From an uncultured Anaerobiospirillum sp. (lineage in GTDB: Bacteria > Pseudomonadota > Gammaproteobacteria > Enterobacterales > Succinivibrionaceae): a stretch of DNA of 64,000 nt. Of the stretch, positions 45,741-55,431 are shown one piece after another; positions within the stretch are counted from its first letter, which is position 1, and the number at the start of each line of letters is the position of its first letter. Below the pieces are notes generated by a model. It made no database searches. It saw only the letters and a program-made list of their open reading frames with translations, and had not been told where the DNA came from. Location of the stretch: contig CALXNA010000014.1 in the NCBI GenBank assembly GCA_944389615.1, positions 1-64,000 on the forward strand, read 5' to 3'. The translations under genes and the position numbers were made by a program.

Positions 45741-48700
45741 ATGTCACAAAATACTGACGACAAAAACAAGACGCCGCAGGCTGAGGCCGACAAGGCACGC
45801 AAGCCGAGCAAGGCCAGCAAAGCGGGCAGGCCGGTGAAGGCGGACGCCGGTAAGGCTGCCGCTGCCAGGGCTGCCGCCGCAAAGGCTGCTGCCAAGGTTG
45901 CCGCTGCCAAGGCTGCCGCTGCTGCCAAGGCTGATGTCGCAAAGGCCGCTGCCAAGGCCGACGGAGCCCAGACTGCTAAGTCTGATCAGGCTGCTAAGAC
46001 GGCACCGACGGAGCCTTCGGTTGCGCTCAAGTCCAATAGTGGAGCGGGTGTGGCCAACCTCGACGTGCCGCGCGAGCTGAGCCCGGAAGAGGTCAGTGCG
46101 CTGGTGTCCGATGCGGTCAAAACGGAGCGCCCTGGCTCCGATGATGCGATTGCGGTACCTAGTGACGCTGAGTCCAAGGAGAGCGCGTCGGCTCAGGCCC
46201 AAGCCGATAAGGATGTCGCTGAGCACAAGACCGGCGGCGATGATGTCGTCGTCACAGGTGAGGTGCAAGATAAGGTCGTGGGTATCTTCCCACTGGTGAC
46301 CTTGCGCTCCATCATCATTACGCCTGCGGCCAATGTCCAGTTGATCGCCGCACGTGAGAGCACGGCTCATGCCTTAGAGGAGGCCCTGACCTCAACTAAG
46401 GGCGTGGCTGTCTTCTCGCAATTGGTTGAGGTGCCCGGCGGGCGCCCGAATCGTGAGGACTTAAGCCGCATCGGTGTCTTAGCGCGCGTGCTCAACGGCG
46501 CTTACAACGAAAAGGAGCAGTACCGCGCCACCATCCGCGGCTACCAGCGCATCAGCATCCGCCGCATCATCGATGAGCCGTCGAGCCCGGTACGCCACGT
46601 CGAAGTTGAGTTCTTAAACGAGCTGCAGGTCGACTCCTTGATTGAACAGCGCTATGTCGAAGCGCTGCGCTCGGCCTTGGACACGGCCTTTGAGGTGCAA
46701 AGTCGCGGTGGGCGCACCATCATCGACAAGACGATCCCAAGCGAGATGCTCAGCTCCATTCGCGAGCAGGGCTCGCTGAGCCTCATGACCGATGGCTTAG
46801 CCCAGATTCTGCTCTTGCCATACTTTGACAAGAAGTATGTCTTAGAGTCGCTCGATCCGGTCGCGCGCGCCAAGGCGATCATCGCCTACTTAAACAACTT
46901 CTCCTATAAGGCCGAGGTTGATAAGAAGATCGCCGAAGATGCGCGCAGCGCGATGGAGCGCTCGCAGCGTGACTTCTACTTAAACGAGCAGCTCAAGGCG
47001 ATTAAGCGCGAGCTCAACATGCATGTCGATGACTCCAACGACATCGAGGAGTATCGCAACAAGCTGCAAGGCTTCGATGCGCCGATCGAAGTCATCAATC
47101 GCCTGCAAAAGGAGATCTCGCGCCTTGCTGTCATGTCGGTTAACAGCGGCGAGAACTCGATGGTGCGTAACTATATCGACACTTTGTTCTCGATCCCATG
47201 GCATGTCAGCTCGCCGCTCAACCGCGACCTGCAAAAGGCCAAGGAGATCTTGGAAGCCCAGCACTATGGCCTCGAGAAGGTCAAGGATCGCATCTTGGAG
47301 TTCTTGGCGGTACAAACCCGCAAGGAGAAGACCCAGGACGCCAATGGCCAAATCCTGTGCTTGATGGGCCCACCGGGCATCGGCAAGACTTCGCTTGCCG
47401 CTTCGATTGCGCAGGCGACCGGCCGTAAGTACGTGCGCGTGGCCTTAGGCGGTATGTACGATGAATCCGAAATTCGTGGTCACCGTCGTACCTACATCGG
47501 CGCCATGCCGGGTCGTATCATCCAGAACATGATCAAGTGCGAGGCCAACAACCCGCTGTTCTTGTTAGATGAGATCGACAAGGTCTCCGGCAGCACCCAG
47601 CACGGCGACATCTCGGCGGCCTTGCTTGAGGTCTTAGACCCAGAGCAAAACAAGAGCTTCAACGACAACTATGTCGACCTCGAGTACGACCTGTCGCATG
47701 TGCTCTTCATTGCCACCGCCAACAGCTACAACATCCCACCGGCCCTGCGCGATCGTATGGAGATCATCGATCTGAGCAGCTACACGGCCGATGAGAAGTT
47801 CCACATCGCCCGTGAGCACTTGCTGCCTAAGCAGCTCACCAAGAACGGCTTAAGCCCTGAGGAGTTTGACATCTCCGATGCAGGCTTAAACCAGCTCATC
47901 TTGCACTACACCATGGAGGCCGGTGTCCGTAGCCTCGAGCGCATCATCGCCGAGCTTTGCCGCAAGGTGGTCAAAGACCTCATGATTAACCCGCCTAAGA
48001 AGCCAAAGAAGGTGGTGCTGGGGGTCAAGGAGATCGAGAAGTTAATTGGCCCGAAGCGCTTTGACTTCACCTCCAAGCTCAAGGAGAATCGTGTCGGCGT
48101 GGTCAATGGCCTGTCGGTCTCTTCAGTCGGCGGCGATATGCTGCAAGTTGAGGTGGTCGCCAACGAAGGTAAGGGCAGTCACCTGCTTACCGGCCAGTTA
48201 GGCTCGGTCATGAAGGAGTCGGTCTTTGCCGCCATCGCGTGGGTACGCTCGCATGCGCGCTCGTTCCACCTCGCCCCAGACTTCTACCAAAATGTGGATC
48301 TCAACGTCCACTTCCCAGAAGGTGCGATCAAGAAGGATGGCCCATCGGCCGGTACGGCGACCGTCACGGCCATTACCAGTGCCTTGACGGGTAACCCAGT
48401 GCGCTCCGATGTGGCGATGACCGGTGAGATCACCCTGCGCGGTGACGTGCTGCCGATTGGCGGCTTAAAGGAGAAGCTCCTTGCGGCTCTGCGCGGCGGC
48501 GTCAAGACGGTCTGCATCCCGCAGGAGAATGAAAAGGATCTGTGGGACATCCCTAAGAAGGTCACCAAGAACCTCAACATCGTGCCGGTTAAGACCATCG
48601 ACGAGGTGCTCGACATCGCTTTGGAGTTCAAGCCCAAGGAGTTCATGCCGACTACCATGGAGGAGTGGACGTTAAGCGGCTACGAGAAGCGTGAAAAGCA

Positions 48701-49001
48701 GCGCAAGCTGCGCATGGAGGCTGAGGAGCATAAGAACTACATGGAGATCCGTGATAGCTCCGATAGTTCGGTCAACACCCTCAACAACGACGACGCCGAG
48801 GGTGACGAGCGGCCGCAGCCGGACAAGAAGCGCAAGGGCCCCAACTCGCGCAAGCCCAAGGGCGATGCCGCGCGCGACGATGCCCAGGGCGATGCCAGTG
48901 AAGATGGTGTAGTCTCGGACGGAGCCCGCGATGACGAGGCGCCTGCCGCTCCGGATGCAACGCCGAGCGTGCGCCCGGGCCTCAATCACGTCACTGATTA
49001 G
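45741..49001 (+). CDS. lon: Lon protease with N- and C-terminal extensions
   Basis: A 1,086-residue Lon; the E. coli enzyme has 784. The first 170 or so residues are a new Ala/Lys-rich segment (KAAAKVAAAKAAAAAK) followed by an acidic stretch. The conserved substrate-binding N domain then starts at VVGIFPLVTLRSIIITP. The AAA+ domain has Walker A GPPGIGKTSLA (about 542) and LFLLDEIDKV. The protease domain carries the catalytic Ser in KKDGPSAGTAT (about 868) and Lys in PIGGLKEKLLAAL (about 911). About 110 hydrophilic residues follow the normal end (KEFMPTTMEEW), with basic and acidic patches. The core is intact, so activity is expected. A terminator follows directly. Confidence 0.95.
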   Translation: MSQNTDDKNKTPQAEADKARKPSKASKAGRPVKADAGKAAAARAAAAKAAAKVAAAKAAAAAKADVAKAAAKADGAQTAKSDQAAKTAPTEPSVALKSNSGAGVANLDVPRELSPEEVSALVSDAVKTERPGSDDAIAVPSDAESKESASAQAQADKDVAEHKTGGDDVVVTGEVQDKVVGIFPLVTLRSIIITPAANVQLIAARESTAHALEEALTSTKGVAVFSQLVEVPGGRPNREDLSRIGVLARVLNGAYNEKEQYRATIRGYQRISIRRIIDEPSSPVRHVEVEFLNELQVDSLIEQRYVEALRSALDTAFEVQSRGGRTIIDKTIPSEMLSSIREQGSLSLMTDGLAQILLLPYFDKKYVLESLDPVARAKAIIAYLNNFSYKAEVDKKIAEDARSAMERSQRDFYLNEQLKAIKRELNMHVDDSNDIEEYRNKLQGFDAPIEVINRLQKEISRLAVMSVNSGENSMVRNYIDTLFSIPWHVSSPLNRDLQKAKEILEAQHYGLEKVKDRILEFLAVQTRKEKTQDANGQILCLMGPPGIGKTSLAASIAQATGRKYVRVALGGMYDESEIRGHRRTYIGAMPGRIIQNMIKCEANNPLFLLDEIDKVSGSTQHGDISAALLEVLDPEQNKSFNDNYVDLEYDLSHVLFIATANSYNIPPALRDRMEIIDLSSYTADEKFHIAREHLLPKQLTKNGLSPEEFDISDAGLNQLILHYTMEAGVRSLERIIAELCRKVVKDLMINPPKKPKKVVLGVKEIEKLIGPKRFDFTSKLKENRVGVVNGLSVSSVGGDMLQVEVVANEGKGSHLLTGQLGSVMKESVFAAIAWVRSHARSFHLAPDFYQNVDLNVHFPEGAIKKDGPSAGTATVTAITSALTGNPVRSDVAMTGEITLRGDVLPIGGLKEKLLAALRGGVKTVCIPQENEKDLWDIPKKVTKNLNIVPVKTIDEVLDIALEFKPKEFMPTTMEEWTLSGYEKREKQRKLRMEAEEHKNYMEIRDSSDSSVNTLNNDDAEGDERPQPDKKRKGPNSRKPKGDAARDDAQGDASEDGVVSDGARDDEAPAAPDATPSVRPGLNHVTD

Positions 49002-49008
49002 CAAGAAG

Positions 49009-49038
49009 GTGCCCGACCCTGCGGCCGGGCACTTTTTT
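49009..49038 (+). terminator. Terminator after lon
   Basis: Arms gtgcccg and cgggcac are followed by six T, starting 8 bases past the stop. Confidence 0.92.
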
Positions 49039-49111
49039 AATGGGGCAAGAATTCACTCAAACTGCACCGCGCGGTTTAGCGCGGGTAGCCCGCAAGCAGG
49101 AGAGCCCCGCA

Positions 49112-49690
49112 ATGCAGACTGACCAGAACTTGAGCTTCACGTTGGCGACCATCTTTTCGGCCATGGCTCCGGTGATTGCGCAGACCATTGAGTGCTCGGA
49201 GCGCTGTCAGGAGATTGATGATACTTTCCGCCGCAAGTTGGAGCTCAGCGCGCAAGCGCCGCTGACGCCTGAACAGGAGCAGGAACTGAGCGCGCGCCTT
49301 GAGGCCTTTTGGCAGCAGGTCAACCCTGAGCTCAAGGCGCTGTGTGACTGGGTGGGCAAGCTGCCCGAGCTGGTGCAGCTGCAGCATCAGGTGCAAAAGG
49401 CATGGCGTGCGCTCGAGGCGCAATCGAGCAGCTTCAAGGCAAACGGTGCCTTAAGCCCCGAGGAGCATGAGCAGGGACTGGAGCATATTAAGCCGGTCAT
49501 GGCGCAGATCAACGGTATCTTACAAGACAGCCGTATGCAGCTTAGCGCGCTGCAGGCGGGGGCCGATGCCACTATCGCGCAGATCGTCGGCGCGTACCTG
49601 CCCCATCACGATGAGCTGATTGCGCTCATCAACGACCCCAAGTCCAGTGCCGAGGTCTGCAAGTTCATGTGCATGCTCGACTCGCTCTAA
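49112..49690 (+). CDS. Unknown helical protein
   Basis: A 192-residue protein I do not recognise. The start at 49112 (MQTDQNLSFTLATIF) has caggaga upstream. The sequence is soluble, Glu/Gln/Leu-rich and almost entirely helical by composition, with coiled-coil-like stretches (LVQLQHQVQKAWRALEAQ) and several Cys (ECSERC, KFMCML). No signal peptide or membrane segment. It is followed after 77 bases by another unknown gene on the same strand, so the two may form a unit separate from lon, whose terminator lies upstream. Confidence 0.6.
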   Translation: MQTDQNLSFTLATIFSAMAPVIAQTIECSERCQEIDDTFRRKLELSAQAPLTPEQEQELSARLEAFWQQVNPELKALCDWVGKLPELVQLQHQVQKAWRALEAQSSSFKANGALSPEEHEQGLEHIKPVMAQINGILQDSRMQLSALQAGADATIAQIVGAYLPHHDELIALINDPKSSAEVCKFMCMLDSL

Positions 49691-49767
49691 CCCACCACCT
49701 GCCTTAAGGAGCCAATATTACTGTTAGCCCATAATGTCCTGCCGCCCGTCATGCTGCAAGCAAGGTG

Positions 49768-50328
49768 ATGAGCGAGACCTTCAATCTATTGGGCGATACC
49801 TTGCGCGTCCTCACCGCTCCGGCTTTCGACAATGCTGAGGCCAAGGGTTTCAAAGAAGTCGACATCAGCGATCAGGCAGAGCTGATGGGGGCTTTGACTG
49901 CGCTCAGTGCAAAGCTCAGTCCTTATGCTATGGTCGTCTTTATGGCGAACTTCTTCACTATTGAGGTGATGGGGAGCGAGCGCGAGATTTTAGAGTTTAC
50001 CGTGCGTTTGCGCAAACGCTCCAAGTCCCTGCGCGTTGGCCGCGGCTTGACCAAGGCCGAAGTGAGCCAGATGGTAAAACATACCAAGAAGAAGCGCGTC
50101 GAGAGCTTCGAGCTATTGGCCAAGTGCAAGGAGCTGATGGAGCAGCTGGCGGTCGATGACGCCGCGCCCGAGCAGGTCAAGCATATGGCCCGCACCTACT
50201 TAGCAAATTACGATACCATCGTCGATATCCTGCACGACTATACGTGGCTGCATTTCCAAGACACGCCGGAAGCGTTGGGCTTAGGGCGCGCTAAAGTTTA
50301 TAAGGCGCGGCCGACCCGCGCCGCTTAG
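49768..50328 (+). CDS. Unknown protein
   Basis: A 186-residue soluble protein I do not recognise. The ATG at 49768 follows aagg; a GTG one codon earlier is also possible. The N-terminal half is mixed alpha/beta (SPYAMVVFMANFFTIEVMGS), followed by a basic patch (RLRKRSKSLRVGR, KHTKKKRVESF) that could bind nucleic acid, then helices. Its last 48 bases overlap tail-to-tail with the radical SAM gene on the other strand. Confidence 0.55.
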   Translation: MSETFNLLGDTLRVLTAPAFDNAEAKGFKEVDISDQAELMGALTALSAKLSPYAMVVFMANFFTIEVMGSEREILEFTVRLRKRSKSLRVGRGLTKAEVSQMVKHTKKKRVESFELLAKCKELMEQLAVDDAAPEQVKHMARTYLANYDTIVDILHDYTWLHFQDTPEALGLGRAKVYKARPTRAA

Positions 50329-51267
50329 CGCTGCCTCGCCGGTTGGGCCCGTGTCCACGGTTGTGGCTGCGTCCATGATTGTGGCTGCTGCGCCGGTCGG
50401 GGCTACGTCTAAGGTCGTAGCATAGGGCAGGGCACAGGCGCGGGCGATGGTGCGCAAATAGCGCTCAAGCAGGTGCCAGTAGCTGAGGTCATGCTCTTCG
50501 TAGATGGCGCGGTAGAGCGGCTGTAAGTGCGGGTAGTAACGTGAGATGAAGTGGCGCACCGGTTCCTTGCAGCTGGGATGGAGATTGAGGCGATCGAGCC
50601 AGATCTCGCGGCAGTAGGGCCGCACCGCGTGGACGATAGTGGCCACTTCGGTCAAGCCGGGCATGATGGGCGCGATAAAACAGGCGGTGGCAAGGCCCGC
50701 TTCCTGACAGGCTTTGAGCGCCGCAAGGCGCCGTCCGATGGGCGGGGCTGCATCCAGCTGGCGCTGGAGTGTGTCATCGAGCGTGTTGATTGAAAAGACT
50801 ACTTGGGCGTGTAATGCCCGCAGTAAGTCCAGATCGCGCAGTACCAAGTCACTCTTGGTGATGAGGGTTATGCGCAGGCCTTGGGGCTCGTCCGGCACCA
50901 AGAGCTCGTGCGCACTGCGCTCGATGGCCAGCAGTTGCTGCAGCAAGGTACGGGTGCGCTGATACTGCGCCTCCTCCGGCAGATAGGGATCGGTCACCGA
51001 TCCGATGAGGATGCTGTGGCCTAACAGGCGCGGGGCGTCTTTTTAGGGATCGAGTGCAGGCCAATCCTTGACCTCAACAAAGCTGCCCCAAGGGTCTGCC
51101 TCCTCAGGGCCAGTCTGGGCGCTGGGAGTGCGGTGGCGCTGCATGAAGCGCGCGTAGCAATAGACGCAGCGATGCGAGCAGCCCAGATAGGGGTTGGCCG
51201 CCCACTCTGAGCCGGGCAGCTGCGAGCGGCTCAGAATGGCTTTGACCGGTTTGATTGTTACCTGCAC
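50281..51267 (-). pseudogene. SplB-like radical SAM gene interrupted by an in-frame stop
   Basis: The start at 51267 gives MQVTIKPVKAILSRSQLPGS and the radical SAM cluster motif CSHRCVYCYARF (CxxxCxxC), as in SplB/Rv2578c-like proteins. After DWPALDP a TAA at 51043-51045 stops translation. In the same frame the family sequence continues at once: KDAPRLLGHSILIGSVTDPY, then LLQQLLAI, ITLITKSDLVLRDLDLL and FSINTLDD. It is therefore a point nonsense change (probably AAA or CAA to TAA), not a frameshift. The full chain would be about 328 residues with an Ala/Thr tail. A GTG at 50997 could restart translation but would lack the iron-sulphur ligands. It follows sppA by 7 bases. Confidence 0.82.
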
Positions 51268-51274
51268 GATGCGC

Positions 51275-53839
51275 CTACAGCAGCGGGCTTTGGAACGGCG
51301 TGAGCGCTTGCAAGCTGACCTTGCTTGGGGCCTGACTCAGACGTAGGGTCTCATGAAGCTTGAGCAGCGCATAGGTGACGTCGTCAGGCAGGTAGGCGTG
51401 CGCCAAACCAAAGACTAAACCGAACTTGCCTAAGTTGCCACCGGCACTTGGTACCAAGTGCTTGACGCGCATGGTCTCAGGATCGAGCATGGCCAGCTGC
51501 GCGGCATAGCTGATGGCGGCATCGAGGTCGCCGATCTCATCGATTAAGCCCACAATCTTGGCCTCGGGGGCCAAGAAGACTTGGCCTTCGGCAAAGAGCT
51601 CATAGTCGTTGACTTTCAGGCCGCGGTTTTGCGCTACCAGCTCGATGAACTTGCGGTAAGTGTTATCAACCGACAGGCTGAGCAGCTCTTGTTGGCTCTT
51701 GGGCATCTCCTCGCCGATCGGTGTAATCGCGAGCTCATTGGTGGCGACTCCGTCTTGGTAGGCGCCATAGCGGTTGAGCAGGTTGTGCGCGCCCAGCGCG
51801 ATGCCAAAGACACCGATAGAGCCGGTTAAGGTCGACTTGGTGGCGAAGATGCGCTCAGCCTGCGAGCCAATCCAATAGGCGCCGGAGGCGGCGGTACCAT
51901 TCATTGAAACCACCAGCGGCTTTAAGGTGCGCATTTGGAACTGCGCTAAGGCGCGGCGGATCTTCTCGGAGGCAATGACGCTGCCGCCCGGGCTATTTAA
52001 GTACAGCACCACTGCTTGGACGCTATCATCTTCGGCCGCCTCATCGATGAGCGGGGAGATATTGTCATAGGTAAAGTCGGTGAGGCGCTCACCGCTATCG
52101 CGGATCTCGCCAATGCCGTAGATGACGGCCACGGCGCCCGTGCCCGTGCGGGTAGGGCGGCGCTGGGACTCACGCCGGGCGCGCTGTTGCGCGGCGGTGC
52201 TCTGCGTGGCACCGCTCTCTGCGACCAGCAGCGTGCTGCTTGCCTGTGGGGCCATACTGGCGCTGCTGCTGGTGAGGCCGACGGCAGTTGAGCTAGCGGC
52301 TAACGGGGCGGTCGCCTCTTGCGGGGCTGGGTGCTGGAGCTCGCGCGGGATGTCGATGGCCGACAGGGAGCCGACGTTGCCGCGGCCGGTGCTCAGATAG
52401 TGGTAGCGCAAGAGGTAGTCTTGATAGGTGATGATGGCCGGTTGATCGGGGTGGTCACCATCGACATTAACCTCAGTGCTCAGCTCACGCAAATAGTCGT
52501 TGAGCGGCATGACCTCATCGACTAAGCCTTGGGCCTTTTGCATCGCGGCGCGGTCGCCTTTGAACTCCTCAACCCACTTGACGTAGGTGGCGGCGTCCGG
52601 CAGGATGTTGTTGACGTTCTTGATAGCGCTGCGGCCCTTGAGCGCATCAAGGTACTGCTCCCACGACTGTGAGGCGATGGCCTGATAGGAGCGGCGCACC
52701 TCCGGGGACATGCCGCTTAAGACGAAGGGCTCGACCGCGCTCTTAAAGCGGCCTGCTCTGAAGACGTAAGGGGTCAGGTTAAAGTGTTCTAAGGTGTCCT
52801 TAAAGTAGAGCGAGGACAGGGAGATACCTTGCAGGCCGACCTCGCCTAAGGGGTCGAGCACGACCTTGTCGGCATGGCTCGCTAAGACGTAGGCCGCTTG
52901 GCTCAAGCTCGTGCCCATGACAATGACTTCGCGCCGCATGATGGCATTGTCCGCGGTGGAGCCATCCTCGCTGCTAAAGCCCGAGGAGTGATCGGAGCTC
53001 GCTGAGCCGCGCTTGGTGCGCTCCTTTTCGGGGATGGTGAGCACGCGCGCATGCTCCATGGCCTTGCCGAGGCGTTCGGCGACCGAGAGGGTAATCGGGC
53101 CCATGCCATCGACGTTGATGAGCACCTTCTTGATGTCCGGGTCACCTGCGACCAAGTTGAGGGCGTTCTCTACAGCGACCAGCTCATGGCTGTAGGTGCC
53201 ATTTAACATGTATTCAAGCTCGCGCTGCATGCTATCGAGCTGGTTGGCGCTAAAGGGCGCTTCACTGATTGAGCCGCTCAAATCAAAGTAGAGCACTTGC
53301 GCCGGCAGGCTCGCGCCTTCCATTTGCTCAAGGGCCGCTTGCGACATGCTCAGCCCTTGCTCTTGCAGGCTCGAGATGAAGTAGTGGCCCATAAAGATCA
53401 AGGCGATGATGCCCAAGAAGATCAGATTAAAGACGAGGTTGCGCGCAAAGGTGATGACGCTGCCGAGGCCGAGCAAAAAGGCGCAGATCGGGTTGCGATG
53501 CTTCTTGCGGCGCAGCTCAAACTTATCCCACGGAATCTGAACCGAGTAGGGCATCTGGCCGTTGGGATTGTACTGGCCGTACTTGTGGTAGTTGTCACCG
53601 CCGCCGTTGTAGCTGCCGCCATTAGGGCCCCCATTAGGCCCACCCGTGGGGCCGCCGTTGCCATGGTTAGGCCCGTTATAGCCGCCGTTGTTGTAGCCTC
53701 GGCCTTGGCCATAGGCCGAGTGGCCGTAATATGAGCCCCGCGCTGCTCCGTTAGGGCCTGAGCCGCTGAATCCGTTAGGGCCTGAGCCGCTGAAACGGTC
53801 AGTGCGTCCGCTCTGGTTGTTACCGCGTTGCTCACTCAT
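51275..53839 (-). CDS. sppA: Signal peptide peptidase SppA, long form with extensions
   Basis: An 854-residue SppA; the E. coli protein has 618. The start at 53839 (MSEQRGNNQSGR) has gaggag upstream. The first 100 residues are a Gly/Asn/Tyr-rich cytoplasmic tail with GGPNGGP repeats. One transmembrane helix follows at about 125-150 (NLVFNLIFLGIIALIFMGHY). The catalytic Lys lies in RAGRFKSAVEPF and the catalytic Ser in NGTAASGAYWIGS, followed by STLTGSIGVFG. A Ser/Ala/Thr-rich linker of about 80 residues separates the two halves. SppA degrades leftover signal peptides in the inner membrane. The broken radical SAM gene lies 7 bases downstream. Confidence 0.92.
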   Translation of the reverse strand: MSEQRGNNQSGRTDRFSGSGPNGFSGSGPNGAARGSYYGHSAYGQGRGYNNGGYNGPNHGNGGPTGGPNGGPNGGSYNGGGDNYHKYGQYNPNGQMPYSVQIPWDKFELRRKKHRNPICAFLLGLGSVITFARNLVFNLIFLGIIALIFMGHYFISSLQEQGLSMSQAALEQMEGASLPAQVLYFDLSGSISEAPFSANQLDSMQRELEYMLNGTYSHELVAVENALNLVAGDPDIKKVLINVDGMGPITLSVAERLGKAMEHARVLTIPEKERTKRGSASSDHSSGFSSEDGSTADNAIMRREVIVMGTSLSQAAYVLASHADKVVLDPLGEVGLQGISLSSLYFKDTLEHFNLTPYVFRAGRFKSAVEPFVLSGMSPEVRRSYQAIASQSWEQYLDALKGRSAIKNVNNILPDAATYVKWVEEFKGDRAAMQKAQGLVDEVMPLNDYLRELSTEVNVDGDHPDQPAIITYQDYLLRYHYLSTGRGNVGSLSAIDIPRELQHPAPQEATAPLAASSTAVGLTSSSASMAPQASSTLLVAESGATQSTAAQQRARRESQRRPTRTGTGAVAVIYGIGEIRDSGERLTDFTYDNISPLIDEAAEDDSVQAVVLYLNSPGGSVIASEKIRRALAQFQMRTLKPLVVSMNGTAASGAYWIGSQAERIFATKSTLTGSIGVFGIALGAHNLLNRYGAYQDGVATNELAITPIGEEMPKSQQELLSLSVDNTYRKFIELVAQNRGLKVNDYELFAEGQVFLAPEAKIVGLIDEIGDLDAAISYAAQLAMLDPETMRVKHLVPSAGGNLGKFGLVFGLAHAYLPDDVTYALLKLHETLRLSQAPSKVSLQALTPFQSPLL

Positions 53840-54107
53840 GGCGCAGCTCCTCTCGTTAGCTCTGATCAACAGGGGGCAAGCTTGCTCTGCCGGAGCGGCT
53901 GCTTCTTGCCGCAAGGCCGGGCCGGAGCGTTCTACTGCCCTAAGGGCGTGACGTGAGCAAGCCTAGTGCCAAAAGACACGAACGCCCAAAAGCGGAGGGC
54001 CTTTGGGCGTTGGGGGAGCGCCGGGCGCTCTGGCGGGCGCTCTGGCGGGCGCTCAGTTGTGGGCGCGGGCGCTTTGGCGGCGCTGCGCTCAGGGGGAGGC
54101 GTTGGTG

Positions 54108-54980
54108 CTACTTGCTTTGGGCGGTACCGGCCGCGGCGGCGGCAGCCTCGGCCGAGTGGGCCTTGAGGTCAGCGGAGATGTCGTAGCCGAACCACTTGGT
54201 CGAAATCTCGGCAAACTTGCCGTTCTCGATCACGCGGTCTAAGCCTTCGTTGACGAGGTTCAACATCTCGGTGTTGCCCTTGCGTACGGCAATGCCGTAG
54301 TACTCGTTCTGGGCGCTGGTGATGTCGTGCGAGACTACGATGTCCTTGTTCTTAGGGTTCTGGGCTAAGAAGAAGTCGTTGACCGGACGGTCGTTGACCA
54401 CGACGTCGCAGCCGCCGTTTAACATCTCAAGATAGGTCTCAGGAGGCGAGTTGAATTGCTTTAAGTTCGGCTCGTCGAGTACCTTCTGCAGGTACAGAGA
54501 ACCAGTTGTGCCGATCTGCGTGCAGATCTCGGCCTTCTTGATCTTCTCGAAGCTGTCGAACTTGTCAGCGTCCATCTTCATGGTGAGGAAGGTCAGGCCG
54601 CAGCGGTAGTACGGATCGGAGAAGTCAACGCGCTGGGCGCGCTCGGGCGAGATAGTGAAGCCTGAGATGATGAGGTCGATGTTGTTGGTGATCAGGGTCG
54701 GGATGATGCCATCGAACGGATAGCCCTTCATGTCGATGGTGTAGCCCATCTCTTCTGCGATGGCCTTGATTAAGTCGACGTCAAAGCCGATGAGCTCACC
54801 TTTGTCGTTGGTGTAGGTGAACGGAGCAAAGGCGGCATCGCAGCCGACGCGTAACACTTTGTCCCCATGAGTCACGTCGCCCGTGGCACCTTGGTTCGTG
54901 GTAGTGGTTGCAGCTTGTGCGACGTTAAGACCCAGCGCAAGGCAGACGGCCAAGGCTGAAGCTTTGCATAATGTTCCCAT
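54108..54980 (-). CDS. Periplasmic amino-acid-binding protein of an ABC transporter
   Basis: A 290-residue family 3 solute-binding protein. The start at 54980 (MGTLCKASALAVCLALGLNV) has ggag 7 bases upstream; the signal sequence ends AQA-ATTTT and lacks a lipoprotein box. Typical blocks are LRVGCDAAFAPFTYTNDKGE, LIGFDVDLIKAIAEEMGY, NNIDLIISGFTISPERA and GTTGSLYLQKVL. The C-terminal tail is Ala-rich. The ligand is probably a polar or basic amino acid, but cannot be fixed. No permease or ATPase gene adjoins it, so the binding protein is separated from its transporter. Confidence 0.9.
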   Translation of the reverse strand: MGTLCKASALAVCLALGLNVAQAATTTTNQGATGDVTHGDKVLRVGCDAAFAPFTYTNDKGELIGFDVDLIKAIAEEMGYTIDMKGYPFDGIIPTLITNNIDLIISGFTISPERAQRVDFSDPYYRCGLTFLTMKMDADKFDSFEKIKKAEICTQIGTTGSLYLQKVLDEPNLKQFNSPPETYLEMLNGGCDVVVNDRPVNDFFLAQNPKNKDIVVSHDITSAQNEYYGIAVRKGNTEMLNLVNEGLDRVIENGKFAEISTKWFGYDISADLKAHSAEAAAAAAGTAQSK

Positions 54981-55431
54981 GGAATACTCCGAATTAGACA
55001 AAACAAAATGAGGACAAATTCCCGGCGGCCACACAAGAGCATCACACCCAACAATCAACGATGCTCGCACGGTACCTACGTCCATTGGGCCCAGCCCAAT
55101 GGAAGCTGGTGCGGGTACTTTTCACGCAGCACTGCGCTGTACCGGTGCAGCTTGGGGGTTACCAACGCCTTATTCTAGCGAACTTTGCCCCAGATTAGAC
55201 ATTTTGGTGCAAATATAGCTGCAGCCCCCCACAACAGGGCAGGGCGCGGCCGCACCACCTCTCCTTTGCCCTGAAAGGATCCAGTTCCAGCTGCGGCTGC
55301 ACCGCATTGTGGCAGCGGCGTAGGCCAGCTTGGGAGTGAGCTCGTGCGTACTTTTTGCAAGTCAAGGTATGGGCGCACGCGCCTTGGTTAAGATGACAGC
55401 TATCAGTTGCCCGGGAGATGAGGAGCAAGTT
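54981..55431. other. Divergent non-coding region between the binding protein and creD
   Basis: No gene. Apart from the inverted repeat at 55081, I see no clear promoter pair or operator. Confidence 0.4.
55081..55102. repeat. Inverted repeat upstream of the binding-protein gene
   Basis: tccattggg and cccaatgga form a 9-base inverted repeat 100 bases upstream of the start. It could be an operator or a transcript hairpin. On the plus strand ggtacc and gggtac with tttt flank it more widely. Confidence 0.4.

Noticed and set aside
50997..51060. Frameshift in the radical SAM gene
   Set aside because: Both parts are in the same frame; a single TAA codon separates them.
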